Positions 1 through 11,857 of a stretch of 64,000 bases of DNA are shown piece by piece. The DNA is taken from positions 1 through 64,000 of the forward strand of contig CAVUKZ010000007.1 of NCBI GenBank assembly GCA_963742205.1. The letters run 5' to 3'. The notes beneath the pieces were generated by a model, which worked only from the letters and a program-made list of their open reading frames with translations, was not told the DNA's origin and made no database searches. This DNA is from WHSW01 sp963742205. GTDB taxonomy: Bacteria; Actinomycetota; Thermoleophilia; Solirubrobacterales; 70-9. Made by a program: the position numbers and the translations under genes. How positions within the stretch are numbered: the stretch's first letter is position 1; the number at the start of each line of letters is the position of its first letter.

Positions 1-1984
1 CGACTGCGACATCAGCAGCACCTGGCTGGCGGTCGCGGTGCCGGTGAACGGGTTCTCGCCCGCCGCGCGGTAGATCGCCGTCGCCTCGAGCAGCTTCCAG
101 CCGTCGAGGATCGGCTTCGGGTCGATGTTCGGCGCGCCGCGGCCGGCGGGCCGGATCGCGAAGTGGACGTGCGGGGCGAGCGTCGTCGGTCTTGCCGATC
201 CGCCCGAGCACGGTGCCGCCGGTGATCTCCGAGCCCTTCTTGAGCTGCTTCAGGTCCATCTTCTTGGGGTCGAAGCGCATCACGTTGGAGAGGTAGCCCT
301 TGAAGGACTCGTAGCCGGGCATCTTCGAGGCGAGCAGCGAGTCGAGCTGGCCGGTCAGGTTGGCGCGGTCGGCGTTGTTCTTGCGCTCGGGATAGGCGTA
401 GAGGCGGTCGCGCGAGTTCTCGGTGTTGACCGGGCCGGTGGTCGGAGCCGCCGCGTCGCTCGTCGCCGCGTCCTTGGCCGACTTCGCGGCCTTGGCCGCC
501 TTGCTGGTCGACCTGCTTGCCCGCGGTCGCCGGCGCATCGGGGGTCTGGTCGTCGGGCGTCACCAGCTTGAAGTCGGCCGCGGAGAGCTTCTGCTCCTTG
601 GGCACCGGGTAGGCCTTCGCGATGCTGCCCAGCTCGGCGTAGGTGTAGCGGTTTCCGTAGGCGTCCTGGAGGACGATGTAGCGGCCGAGCTTCTTCGACT
701 TGCCGACGCTCGGTGATCACGCCGTCGTTGACCGCGACCACCGGGGCGCCGTCGCGGGAGTAGATGTTGATCCCTCGACGTGTGGTCGAGCCTGAGATCA
801 CGTCGGCGGCATTGCCGGAGGAGCGCTTGCCGGGCTTCGAGCGCTTCAGCGCCTGCCGCTCGGAGATGTCGTCGGCGTAACGGGAGTTGGCGGCGACCGG
901 GAAGTGGGCGCCCTCGGTGAGGCCGGTCAGCGAGCTGACCAGGGTGTCGGGGAGCTTGCCGTACTGGTTGGCGTAGAGCAGCACCTCGTCGACGTACCAG
1001 TCGGCGTGGTTGTAGGCGAAGATCGCGGTGCGGAGGTCGTTGTCGCCGCCGGCCGCCTTCAGGTAGCGGGCCGCGGCGCAGATCGCGTCGACAGGGTTGT
1101 AGGGATCCTTGCGGCCGTCGTCGTTGGCGTCGACTCCGTACATCTGCCAGGTCGACGGCATGAACTGCATCCAGCCCAGCGCCCCGGCGGTCGAGACGTT
1201 GAGGTTGGTGCCGAACGCGGTCTCGATCCGGTTGATCGACGCCAGTACCTCCCAGGGAATCCCGTACTGGGTTCCGCAGGCCTGGTAGATCGGCAGCAGG
1301 AAGGGCGGGATCGTGAACTGGTCGATGACGAAGTTGGGGACGCCGATCGGCGCCGGGCCGAAGTCCGCGACCGTGAGGCTCGGGTTGGTGTCGGTCGGCG
1401 ACGCCGTCGGGGTTGCGGTCGGCGGGCTGGTCCATCGGAGCGCTGGTCCCGCCGCTGTCAGTCGTCGCCGCCGCTCGTTGCCGGCGTTGCGATCCTCGCG
1501 GCTTCCGGGCTTGCGCGAGCCGGTGTTCTGGGTGTGTCCGACATGGAGGCCCGGGTTGGAGGAGCCCTGCGAGCCACCGCCGGGCTTACCGTGCCGGTGG
1601 CCGGATCGCCCGAGAGCCGCCGTCGTCGGTGCCCTGACCGCCGTCGCCGGTCGGAGCGGGGGTGGTGGTGGTCGGCGTCGTCGGGGTCGTCGTGGTCGGG
1701 CTCGGGGGCGTCGGGACGCCGCTGGTGCCGGACTCGGTCGCGTCGAGCGGGCCGGTGCAGTCCGGGTCGGCGAGATCCTTGACCCCGTCGCCGTCGTCGT
1801 CGGCGAGGTTGGAGCACTGAGGGAGGACCTGGACCTGGTCGAGGTCCTGTCCGTCGGGGAGGTTGACCGTCACGCCGTTCTCCCCGGTGCCCACGATGCT
1901 GCCCGACCCGGCGCCGGCGGTGCCCGCGACGAGACAGCCACCGAGGATGGCCAGACCGATAACGAGTAGAAGCTTCCTTGTCAT
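1..1984 (-). CDS. Secreted lytic transglycosylase / M23-type peptidase, frameshifted, 3' end outside window
   Basis: Cell-wall hydrolase acting outside the membrane. It starts at the ATG at 1984, preceded by GAGGGA. The N-terminus has a hydrophobic segment with a lipobox-like LGGC, so it may be a lipoprotein. A Thr/Pro linker (about 1640-1790) follows. An SLT domain (about 1250-930) carries GWMQFMPSTWQMYGV. A C-terminal M23-like domain (about 780-100) has AVNDGVI and the metal-site-like PHVHF near 165. The usual first M23 ligand motif (HxGxD) reads RRGIN here, so metal binding may be incomplete. At least four frame changes (near 1440, 715, 500-420 and 190) break the reading frame, most likely sequence errors. 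The domain calls are firm; the exact protein is not. Confidence 0.8.
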
Positions 1985-2230
1985 TCCCTCATACCTTGAA
2001 CCAGTGCGCCGCCAGGCGTACACCCCTGCCCAAACCGTGGCGGCGCTCCTCCTCCTGAGCCGGGCGAAAACTACTTGTTGGCGCGGGCGTTTGCAACGTG
2101 GAACCGGCGGGGCAACCGTACCCCAGATCGACGGACGAATGCGTAGGTTGGCGAGCTTTGTCGCTCAGTACCTGATCGGCAGGCGGGACGCCGGGCTTGA
2201 AGCCTGGTGAGACGCTAGGCTCCGAGCGCG

Positions 2231-2545
2231 ATGGAGGGCGACCCCGAGCACGGCGGCATCAGGGCCCGAGGCGAGGAGGCCGTGGGCGAGCTGGCCCAGG
2301 CGCTGATCGAGAATCCGCTGTTCAGCTCCGCCCTCTCGCGGGCGCTCGGCGCCGGTGAGCGCGCCGCCTCGGCGCAGCGCTCGGCGCTCGGCGCGCTCAA
2401 CCTGGCCTCGAGCTCGGACGTCGAGCGGCTCGAGCAGAGGCTGCGGTCGCTCTCGGGCCGCCTCGAGGCGATCGAGGACCGCATGGACGATCTCTCCGAC
2501 CAGCTCGCCGCCTCGCGCCGAGCCGCGGCCGCGGACTCGATCTAG
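2231..2545 (+). CDS. Small coiled-coil protein
   Basis: 104-residue charged protein of unknown function. The C-terminal half is a heptad-rich coiled coil (SSDVERLEQRLRSLSGRLEA), with no signal peptide or membrane segment. It resembles in style the small protein at 3281, which ends in a similar Leu/Glu/Arg coil. Both flank the phosphorylase gene, and the general look is that of phasin-like or polymer-granule-associated proteins, but this is not established. TAGGCT lies 9 bases before the ATG. The stop codon overlaps the stop of the convergent phosphorylase gene (CTAG). Confidence 0.6.
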   Translation: MEGDPEHGGIRARGEEAVGELAQALIENPLFSSALSRALGAGERAASAQRSALGALNLASSSDVERLEQRLRSLSGRLEAIEDRMDDLSDQLAASRRAAAADSI

Positions 2546-3253
2546 GCTCGGGCCGGGCTCGCGGCTTCGGCTTCGGCCGCCCGCTCGAGCACCGCCGTCG
2601 CGATCTGCGCCAGTGCGATCAGAGCTGCCTCGACCGCGCCCTCCGCGGCGTCGCCGGCCGACCCCTCATCGACCACGATGGCGGCGCCCACCGCCAGCCC
2701 GAGTCGCCGGCCGGTCGCGAGCACCGCTGCGGTCTCGAGGTCGGAGACCTCGGCGCCCCGCGCCTCCCAGCTCTGCCGTCGCGCTCTCCCGGCTGGCAAT
2801 CGCCGCCCAGGTCGAAGCTCGCCACGGTCACCCGGCGACCGACCGCGTCGCAGAGGGCGGCGGTCAGCCTCCCGTCCGGGGCGGGCTGCTCGTCGCCGAG
2901 CGCCCTCGAGACGCCGTCGTCGCCGAGCGCCCCGGTGACCACGGCGGCCTCGGCCATGGCCGGGCCCGAGCCCAGCGCATGGCCGCGCCCGAGGTTGATC
3001 AGCCGCAGAGCCCCATGCCCGCCGAGCTCGCCGGTCACCGCCGCGGCGCTCGGCGCCGCCGGCGCCACTCGCCTGAACGGTCAGCTCGAGGCCCGCCTCG
3101 GTGCGACCCGAGTAGCCCCAGAGCCCGTGGTGGTGGTTGGCCATCAGCGGCTTGGCGATCACCGCCTGCGCGACGGTCATCGCGAGGCCGGGATCGGCCA
3201 CAAGCGAGGACGTCGGGCGCGATCGGTGCGGTCGGTCGTAGGTAGGCGGACAA
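2542..3253 (-). CDS. Nucleoside phosphorylase-family protein (PNP/UDP type), frameshifted
   Basis: Predicted phosphorolysis of nucleosides in purine/pyrimidine salvage, cytosolic. The N-terminus (LRPTAPIAPDVL, TTG start at 3253) matches the opening of uridine/purine phosphorylases. NHHHGLWGYSG follows, and the C-terminal part holds GAEVSDLETAAVLA, the counterpart of the substrate-binding region. About 235 residues once joined, usual for the family. Three frame changes (near 3200, 3065 and 2780) interrupt it, while downstream sequence stays recognisable, so sequence error is likelier than decay. Substrate cannot be told. Confidence 0.7.
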
Positions 3254-3261
3254 GGGCCGCG

Positions 3262-3273
3262 GATTATGCTGGG
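3262..3273. promoter_or_regulatory. Back-to-back -10 elements between divergent genes
   Basis: Plus-strand TATGCT (3265-3270) lies 10 bases before the ATG at 3281. The same bases read on the minus strand give CATAAT, 9 bases before the TTG at 3253. Only 27 bp separate the two start codons, so both transcripts would be leaderless or nearly so. Confidence 0.45.
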
Positions 3274-3280
3274 GCCGGCC

Positions 3281-3697
3281 ATGTCAGAACCACCTGAGAG
3301 CAATCCGGGCCCGGATCCGGGCAGATCGGAGAGCGGCGTCGCCGACTCGGTCAGAGCCGCGGTCGAGCGCACGATGAGGGCGACCGCCGGCTCGGCTGCG
3401 ACGACTCGCGACCGTGCCGGCGAGATGGTCGACGAGGTCGTCCGCAGGGGGAGGGACGCCGGATCCGGGCTGGCTCGCCGAGGCCAGGAGGCCGGCGCGG
3501 AGGTCGTCCGCAGGGGATTGGAGGCGACCGGGGAGGTCGGTCGCCGGCTCGAGCTGCTCGAGCAGCGCCTCGCCGAGCTCGAGGAGCGCCTTGGGGCGGA
3601 AGGGGCGGCGGAAGGGCGCGGGGAGCCGCCGCCCACCCAGACCGACGAAGAGGGACCGGGCGGGGGCCCGCAGACTAAGCCTAAAGCTGAGGGTTAG
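3281..3697 (+). CDS. Small coiled-coil, phasin-like protein
   Basis: 138 residues, no signal or membrane segment. The middle is an amphipathic helix region with repeated VVRRG/LARRG units (about residues 55-85). A leucine coiled coil (LELLEQRLAELEERL) and a disordered Pro/Gly/Lys tail follow. Composition resembles phasins and polyhydroxyalkanoate-granule proteins; no function can be assigned. An ATG at 3266 is also possible, but 3281 has a better placed upstream TATGCT. The stop is immediately followed by the ATG of the epimerase gene, so the two are probably cotranscribed. Confidence 0.6.
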   Translation: MSEPPESNPGPDPGRSESGVADSVRAAVERTMRATAGSAATTRDRAGEMVDEVVRRGRDAGSGLARRGQEAGAEVVRRGLEATGEVGRRLELLEQRLAELEERLGAEGAAEGRGEPPPTQTDEEGPGGGPQTKPKAEG

Positions 3698-4731
3698 ATG
3701 AGGTCCTCCCGGGGTCGCCGGGTGGCGATCACCGGGATCTCGAGTCATTGGGGCGCCGAGCTCGCGCTGCGGCTCGAGCGCGACCCGTCGATCTCCTACA
3801 TCGCCGGGATCGACTCCCGCCCGCCGCCGGCGGACCTCGATCGCACCGACTTCATCGAGGCCGACCTGCGCAGCGCCGTGCTCTCGCGCTTGCTGCCGCC
3901 GACCGAGGTCGACACCGTCGTCCACTGCGGGATCCTCTGGTATCCGGAACCGGGGACGCCCGGCCGCGGGCGCTTCACGAGATCAACGTGATCGGGACCC
4001 TGCAGCTGCTCGCGGCTGCGAGCGCACCGAGTCGCTGCGCTCGGTGGTCGTCCGCGGCTCGGCCGCGATCTACGGGTGCGGAGGGGGCGGCCGCCGTTCT
4101 TTCACGGAGGACCTGGCGCCGAGGCGCCGCTGCGCACGCGGTTCCAGCGCGACATCTCCGAGCTCGAGGAGTACTTCGACAACTTCGCCGGCGCCACCCG
4201 GAGTGCGCTGCCGCATGTTGCGCTTCCAGCCCGAGGTCGGCGCCGGGCTCGACAGCCCGCTCGTCCGCTACCTGAGCCTGCCCGTGGTCCCGGTCCAGCT
4301 CGGCTTCGATCCACGCCTGCAGCTGCTGCACGCCGACGACGCGACCGGAGCGCTCGAGGCCGCGGTCGCCGAACCCGGCCCGAGGTGCCGGTCAACGTCG
4401 CGCCCCAGCGGCTCGATCTCGCTCAGCCGCGCGCTGCGCCTGCTGCGGCCGGCCGGCGTTGCCGTTCGCCGGTCCCCGTCTTCGACGCGCTGATCTCGCG
4501 GGTCGCCGGGCGGCTCGGAGTCGGCGGCCTGCTCGGCGACGGGGTCGGCTGCTGCGCTTCGGCCGCGGCGTCGACAACAGCCGGCTGCGGGAGGAGATCG
4601 GCTTCGAGCCCCGCTACGACGCGGTCGAGCACGATCCGCGATCTCGCCGCGAAATCGGGCGGACGGCGGATCGGCCCGAGCCTTCACCCGGGGGCGGTCG
4701 CCGGGCTGCTGACCGGGGTCGGCCGCGGTGA
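3698..4731 (+). CDS. NAD-dependent epimerase/dehydratase (extended SDR), frameshifted
   Basis: Predicted NAD(P)-dependent sugar or related epimerase, cytosolic. The first frame gives a Rossmann start (VAITGISSHWGAELALRLE) and acidic FIEADLR. Later frames give NVIGTLQLLAAA, VVRGSAAIYG, LLHADDATGALEAAV and NSRLREEIGFEPRYDAVE, all typical of the extended SDR family. The SAAIYG stretch marks the active-site Tyr region. At least six frame changes occur between 3970 and 4620. The end is set at the TGA overlapping GTGA of the next gene, but the last segment could read in another frame. Confidence 0.65.
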
Positions 4732-5705
4732 GGGACGCGATGAGCGGCCCGCAGCAGGCCCCGCCGGTCGCCGCCGGAGGCGCTGGCGGATTTCCTGCGC
4801 GGGGTGCGCCGCGGGGTCGAGGGGGGACTCGACCCGCTCGCCGCCGCCCAGCAGGCGGCCGGCTCGCTGCCCGCGCGCATCCGCTCGGCGATCGAGGCGA
4901 TCGTGCGGCGCCTTCAGGGCGAGTACCACGAGGACGAGTGGGGCTTCGACGAGGGCTTCGCCGAGGCCGTGTTCCCGCTCTTCGAGTTCCTCTACGACGT
5001 CTGGTGGCGGGTCGAGGTCGAAGGGGTCGGCCACGTGCCCGCACACGGACGGGCCCTGCTGGTCGCCAATCACGCCGGCTCGCTGTTTCCCGTTCGACGC
5101 GACGATGATGACGATGGCGATCATGAGGGAGCACCCGCTGCCGCGGTGGCCGCGCTTCTTGGTCCTCGACTGGGCCTTCGTGCTCCCGTTCCTCTCCTCG
5201 CTTCATGCGCCGGGTCGGCGGCGTGCCGGCGAGCCCGCACAACGCGGCCCGGCTGCTCGAGCAGGACGAGCTGGTGATGGTCTTCCCGGAGGGCGTCAAG
5301 GGAACCGGCAAGCCGTTCATCGAGCGCTACCGCCTGCAGCGCTTCGGCCGCGGCGGCTTCGTCGAGATCGCGCTGCGCACCGGCTCGCCGATCGTCCCGG
5401 TCGCCGTCGTCGGCTCCGAGGAGATCTACCCGAAGCTCGCCGAGAGCCCGGCGCTGGCGCGCGCCGTCGGTGCGCCCTTCGTCCCGATCACGCCGACCTT
5501 CCCGTGGCTCGGCCCGCTCGGCCTCGTCCCGCTGCCGTCGCGGTGGCGGATCGAGTTCTGCGAGCCGATCGACCTCTCCGCGCATCGGGCCCGAGGCCGC
5601 CGACGACCAGCGGGCTCGTCCTCGACCTCTCCGAGCGAGGTCCGCGAGACGATCCAGGACAAGCTCTACGAGAACCTCGTCCGCAGGCGTTCGACCTTCC
5701 TCTGA
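4728..5705 (+). CDS. 1-acyl-glycerol-3-phosphate acyltransferase (PlsC family), frameshifted
   Basis: Predicted membrane-associated acyl transfer to lysophosphatidate or a related lysolipid. The motif NHAGSLFPFD holds the catalytic His and Asp with unusual spacing, as in the NHAG...D subgroup. VFPEGVKGTGKPF is the acyl-acceptor motif, and IVPVAVVGSEEIYP is also typical. About 320 residues, with frame changes near 4790, 5092, 5205 and 5590. GTG 4728 overlaps the epimerase stop; ATG 4740 is an alternative. It is the first of three PlsC-type genes in the window. Confidence 0.7.
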
Positions 5706-5720
5706 GGACACGCGGAATCA

Positions 5721-6179
5721 GTGCTGAGCCGCGACGGCCACTGGCCGCTCGAGGACGGGGGTGGCGTGCAGGCCGATCGAGCTCCGCGCGGCGCTCGACC
5801 AGGCGCTGCGCGAGACAGCGACGCCGACGAGCGGATCGGGCCGCTGATCGGCGCCACGCGGCATGCGGATGCGCTTCGAGGTCACCGACCTCGGCGATGG
5901 TCCTCGACGTCGCCGCCGGCGAGACACGAGCACAACCTGGTCTGGTCGTTCGCGACGACGCCGAAGTGGCATCCGAAGCTCAAGCTCGAGATGGACTCGG
6001 AGGCCGCCAACCGCTATCTGCAGGGTCGCGAGAGCCTGGCGATCGGGATCGCGCGGGCCAGGGTGCGCTGCCGCGGCGAGTCGCGAGCCGCGCTCGCTCT
6101 ACCTGCCGGCGGCGCGCTGATCGGCGACCGTTACCGCAGCGTGATCGAGGCCGACTTCCCGGCGCTCGCCGCGGCCTGA
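5721..6179 (+). CDS. SCP2-like sterol/lipid-carrier domain protein, frameshifted
   Basis: The readable pieces (MRMRFEVTDL, AMVLDVAAGE, HNLVWSFATTPKWHPKLKLE, NRYLQGRESLAIGIA) match the SCP-2 fold, in which a hydrophobic pocket binds lipids. The LKLEMDSEAANRYLQG part corresponds to the usual 'dW...G' helix region. Three or more frame changes between 5790 and 6110. The GTG at 5721 is tentative. It follows the acyltransferase by 15 bases, suggesting a shared lipid role. Confidence 0.45.
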   Translation: MLSRDGHWPLEDGGGVQADRAPRGARPGAARDSDADERIGPLIGATRHADALRGHRPRRWSSTSPPARHEHNLVWSFATTPKWHPKLKLEMDSEAANRYLQGRESLAIGIARARVRCRGESRAALALPAGGALIGDRYRSVIEADFPALAAA

Positions 6180-6479
6180 ACAGGGCCGAGACGGATGCCT
6201 GACTCGGCATTGACGCGCGCTCACAGGCGTAATCTCGACCCGACAAGACGGCAACAGGCCACCAGTGGGACCCTGTCGCCATCCGCCTCCGGCGACTGGG
6301 GCTCGAGCGGCGAGGCTCGCGAGGCGCCACTGGCGCCGATGGCCGACGAAGCGGGCCGAGAGCCGCGGGCGACGGGGCCTACCGACCCCGTCGCCGTCAT
6401 TTACGCTCCGGGTGCTCGTCGCCGCAGCTCTGCGGGCCGGTCACACTCCGCGCCGCGGAGCCGGTCGTAGGATCGGCGC
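6180..6479. other. Intergenic region without a convincing gene
   Basis: 300 bases. No frame gives a recognisable protein. It holds a perfect 7-1-7 inverted repeat GGCGCCA-C-TGGCGCC (6323-6337) and a strong 10-bp hairpin (6368-6395). TAGGAT at 6468-6473 lies 6 bases before the next start. No known RNA family could be recognised by eye. Confidence 0.5.
6368..6395 (+). terminator. Perfect 10-bp hairpin, probable terminator
   Basis: GGCGACGGGG, an 8-base loop, then CCCCGTCGCC. No strong T-run follows (gtcattta). It separates the lipid-related genes from the cyclase gene. Confidence 0.5.
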
Positions 6480-7688
6480 GTGGCCGAGGAGGCGATCTCG
6501 CTCAACGAGGCCGTCCAGGCTCGCCGGGGTCTCGCCCTCGACGCTGAAGCGGTGGGCCGAGGCCAAGGTGATCCCGGTCAAGCGACGGCCGCTGGACCAC
6601 GGCGGCCGCCGCGCAGGCCCGGGTGGTGGCGCGGATGCGCGAGCGCGGCCACTCGCTCGAGGACCTGCGCCGCGCGGTTCGCGACGGCCGCCTCGCCTTC
6701 GGGTACGTCGAGGACCTGCTCCCCGGTCGTGCGCGAGCGTCGCCTGAGCCGCGAGCAGGCCGCCGAGCGCACCGGGCTCGAGGAGGAGCTGATCGAGCGG
6801 GTCATGACGCTGCTCGGCACGCCGACCGCGCTCGAGGGCACGCTCAGCGAGCAGGACGCGGAGGCGATCGAGGACATGGCGGAGGTGCTCGACGCGGGCT
6901 TTCCGCTCGTCGCGCTGCTGCAGCTCGTCCGCGTCTACGCGCAGTCGATCCGCAAGATCGCCGAGGCCGAGGTGCGGCTCTTCCACCTCTACGTCCACGA
7001 GCCGCTGATCCGCCAGGGCGTCGACGCGCTCGAGATGGCCGAGGAGATGGAGGGCCTGGCCCGCGACCTGCTGCCGCTGACCTCGCCGCTGATGGAGTAC
7101 ATCCACCAGCGCTACCTGCGCTTCTACATCGAGCAGGACGTCGTCGGCCACATGGAGGCCGACTTCGGCGGCCTGCGGCAGATGGGCCGGGTGACGATGG
7201 CCTTCTGCTTCGTCGACCTGACCGGCTTCACCCGCTACACCGAGGAGGAGGGCGACGAGGAGGCGCTCGACCTGGTCGAGCGCTTCGTCGAGACGGTCGA
7301 GGCGACGCTGCCGTCGGAGGCGCTGATCGTGAAGACGATCGGCGACGAGGTGATGATCGTCTCGCCCGACCCGGTGATGCTCACCGAGTGGGCGGTCGGC
7401 TTCCTGACCCTGTTCGGGGAGCGGCCGCAGCCGCGGGTCGGGATCCACTTCGGGCCGCGCCGTGTATCGCGACGGCGACTACTTCGGGACCGAGGTCAAC
7501 CTCACCCACCGCGTGGTCGCGCAGGGCGCTGGGCGGCGAGGTGCTGGTGACGACGCGCGGTCGCTCGACGCGATCGGGCGAGTCCGCGCTACCTGCGAGT
7601 TCGAGCCGATCGGCAAGTCGAGCTCAAGGGTTCCCGAAGCCGGTGGAGCTTGTTCGTCGTCCGCGCCCGGGAGCCCGAAGAGGAGTAG
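6480..7688 (+). CDS. MerR-like HTH + class III adenylate/guanylate cyclase, frameshifted
   Basis: Predicted DNA-binding/nucleotide-cyclase regulator. The N-terminus (LAGVSPSTLKRWAEAKVIPV, joined across a frame change near 6520) is a MerR-like helix-turn-helix. The middle part (6780-7150) is alpha-helical. The catalytic domain has FVDLTGFTRYTEEEG (first metal Asp), IVKTIGDEVMIV (second) and GDYFGTEVNLTHRV with the Asn and Arg expected near the transition state. So it is likely active, unless the frame changes (6520, 6600, 6725, 7458, 7530, 7570) are real. A C-terminal GFPKPVELFVVR closes the domain. GTG start with TAGGAT 6 bases upstream. Confidence 0.75.
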
Positions 7689-7742
7689 CGGACCCCGCTG
7701 GGAAAGCAGGAATCCGACGGTCGCGGGCGTACTCATCCTCGC

Positions 7743-9092
7743 GTGAATGCCAAGCAGCGCGCGCTCGCGGAGCTCGCCGATGCGATCGCGGCCAGTGGCC
7801 TGATCGATTCCGCTTCCGCCGCGGTGGTGATGGTCTCCGGCGGCGCCGACTCGGCCTGCGACGGCCGCCGCGCTCGACCGCGGTGCTCGGCGCCGAGGCC
7901 GTGCACGCCTCCACGTCAACTACGGCCTTCGCGAGGCCGCCGACGACGGCGAGGCCGCCGCCGCCGCCTCTGCGCGGCGCTGCGCATCGACCTCCACGTC
8001 GAGCGCCCCGAGACCCTGCCGCCCGGCAACCTCCAGGCCGCGGCGCGCGCGGTCCGCTACGACGCCGCCGAGCGCCTGCGCCGGCGCACCGGCGCCGAGA
8101 CGGATCGTCACCGGCCACACGCGCACCGACGTCGCCGAGACCGCGCTCTACCGCCTCGCCGCCTCGCCGGGCTCGCGCGCGCTGCTCGGGCTCGCAGCCG
8201 CGCAACGGCCGCGTCATCCGCCCGCTGCTCGGGCTCGAGCGCGAGCACATGCGCGAGCTCGTCGCGCCGCCGGACTGCCCTTCGCCGACGACGAGACCAA
8301 CGTCGACCCGGCCTTCGCCCGCAACCGGATTCGCGCCGAGGTCCTGCCCGTGCTCGCGAGGTGAGCCCGGCGGCGGAGCGCGAACATCGCCGAGACCCGG
8401 GCCGAGCTGGCCGAGGAGGCGGCGCTGCTCGAGCGGGTCGTGCTCGACGCGCTCGACTCGGCACGGCGCCGGCGCTGGAGCCGTCGCCGTCTCGGCCGGC
8501 GCGCTCGCGCGCTGGGAACCGGCTCTTCGGCGACTCGCGCTGCGCGCCCTCGCCGAGCGCGCCGCCGGTCGCCAGATCGCCCTCGGCCGCGGCCGGGCCG
8601 CCGAGATCGAGCGCCTCGCCGCGCGCCCGGAGGGCGGCATGGTCGAGCTCGGCGGCGGGCTCGTCGCGGTCTGCGAGTCGGGCTTCGTCCGCTTCTGCGC
8701 CGCCGCCGCGGACGCCGCCCCGGTCCCCGCGTGGCTCTCGACCTCCCGGGGCGGGCCGAGGTCGGCGACTGGGAGGTCCGCGCCGAGCTTCATCCGGGCC
8801 CCGTCGAGCCCGCCGGCCCCGACCTCGCGACGCTCGACGCCGCGGCGCTCGGCGGCCGCTCGAGGTGCGCACGTGGCGCGAGGGCGACCGCATCCGGCCG
8901 CTCGGGATGGACCGGCACGAAGACGCTTCGGCGACCTGTTCGCCGACCGCGGCGTCCCGCGCTCGCTGCGCCGACGCTGCCCGTCGTCACCGTCGGCGGC
9001 GAGGTCGCCTGGGTGGCCGGCGTCGCGGTCTCGGACGCTTCCGGCTGCACCGGCGCGCGGAGCGCGTGGCGGTGCTGACCGCCGCGCGCTGA
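7743..9092 (+). CDS. tilS: tRNA(Ile)-lysidine synthetase, heavily frameshifted
   Basis: Converts C34 of tRNA-Ile(CAU) to lysidine using ATP. Recognisable parts: VVMVSGGADS (PP-loop), HVNYGLREAADDGEAA, NLQAAARAVRYDAAERL, IVTGHTRTDVAETALYRLAASPG, ADDETNVDPAFARNRIRAEV and a C-terminal substrate-binding region. At least eight frame changes, the densest in the window. Position directly before hpt and ftsH is the standard actinobacterial order. As an essential gene it is presumably intact in the organism. Confidence 0.85.
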   Translation: MNAKQRALAELADAIAASGLIDSASAAVVMVSGGADSACDGRRARPRCSAPRPCTPPRQLRPSRGRRRRRGRRRRLCAALRIDLHVERPETLPPGNLQAAARAVRYDAAERLRRRTGAETDRHRPHAHRRRRDRALPPRRLAGLARAARARSRATAASSARCSGSSASTCASSSRRRTALRRRRDQRRPGLRPQPDSRRGPARAREVSPAAEREHRRDPGRAGRGGGAARAGRARRARLGTAPALEPSPSRPARSRAGNRLFGDSRCAPSPSAPPVARSPSAAAGPPRSSASPRARRAAWSSSAAGSSRSASRASSASAPPPRTPPRSPRGSRPPGAGRGRRLGGPRRASSGPRRARRPRPRDARRRGARRPLEVRTWREGDRIRPLGMDRHEDASATCSPTAASRARCADAARRHRRRRGRLGGRRRGLGRFRLHRRAERVAVLTAAR

Positions 9093-9180
9093 CGAACGTC
9101 GATTGCACCCGCCCATAGGGTGGGCGGATCCACGCGCGTCCGCAGTGCGCCGCCTTAGCTGCATCCGTCTAGCCTCGCCG

Positions 9181-9709
9181 GTGAACGACCCCGCGATCGG
9201 CGAGATCCTCGTCGCGGCCGAGGACCTGCAGCCGCGCGTCGCCGAGCTCGGGGCGGAGATCAGCCGCGACTACGAGGGGCGCGACCTGGTGATGATCGGG
9301 GTGCTGAAGGGGGCGGTCCTGTTCATCGCCGACCTGATGCGCGAGCTCGACGGTCCCGTGCGAGGTCGACTTCATGGCCGTCTCCAGCTACGGCTCGTCG
9401 ACCGACTCCTCGGGCGTCGTGCGGATCCTCAAGGACCTCGACGCGTCGATCGACGGCCGCGACGCGCTCCTGGTCGAGGACATCGTCGACTCGGGCCTCA
9501 CCCTGCACTACCTGCTGAAGAACCTGAGAGCCCGAAACCCGCGCTCGCTCGAGGTCTGCGCGCTGCTCACCAAGCCCGAGCGGCGCCGGGTCGACCTGCC
9601 GATCCGCTACGTCGGTTTCGAGATTCCAAACCTGTTCGCCATCGGCTACGGGCTCGATCATGGACAGCGCTACCGCAACCTGCGCTACGTGGCCGCGTTG
9701 CAGCAGTAA
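9181..9709 (+). CDS. hpt: Hypoxanthine phosphoribosyltransferase, one frameshift
   Basis: Purine salvage: hypoxanthine/guanine plus PRPP to IMP/GMP. The PRPP motif LLVEDIVDSGLTL is intact, as are VMIGVLKGAVLFIADLM and the C-terminal RNLRYVAAL. One frame change near 9360 joins ELDGPV to DFMAVSSYGSST. About 176 residues, usual length. GTG chosen because TAGCCT sits 5 bases before it. Confidence 0.9.
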
Positions 9710-9714
9710 AGGCC

Positions 9715-9745
9715 TTGCAAACCGCCGGATTGCCCCTGGTACGCT
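9715..9745 (+). promoter_or_regulatory. Possible ftsH promoter
   Basis: TTGCAA (9715-9720), 19-base spacer, TACGCT (9740-9745); about 38 bases of leader to the ftsH ATG. The spacer is longer than ideal. Confidence 0.35.
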
Positions 9746-9789
9746 GATCCAACTCCGAGCGGGTCCCCGAACCCAGTACCGATTAACAG

Positions 9790-11759
<1,970 letters not shown>

Positions 11760-11857
11760 GCGCTGCGTCGACTTTCGGACGAAATTCACGCATCGGCGCG
11801 CGTCCGGCGGTTAGGGTGGGGCCTCCGTAAGTCCACCATCCGAAAGGGGACACTCAG

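Noticed and set aside
2024..2230. Possible c-di-AMP (ydaO-type) riboswitch upstream of the transglycosylase/M23 gene, given disA in the window
   Set aside because: No segment on the minus strand matches the conserved GGGGTGAATC or neighbouring motif; only short imperfect GC stems are visible.
9360..9370. Programmed frameshifting in hpt, ftsH or tilS
   Set aside because: No slippery heptamer or stable downstream structure; the breaks are too many and scattered for programmed events.
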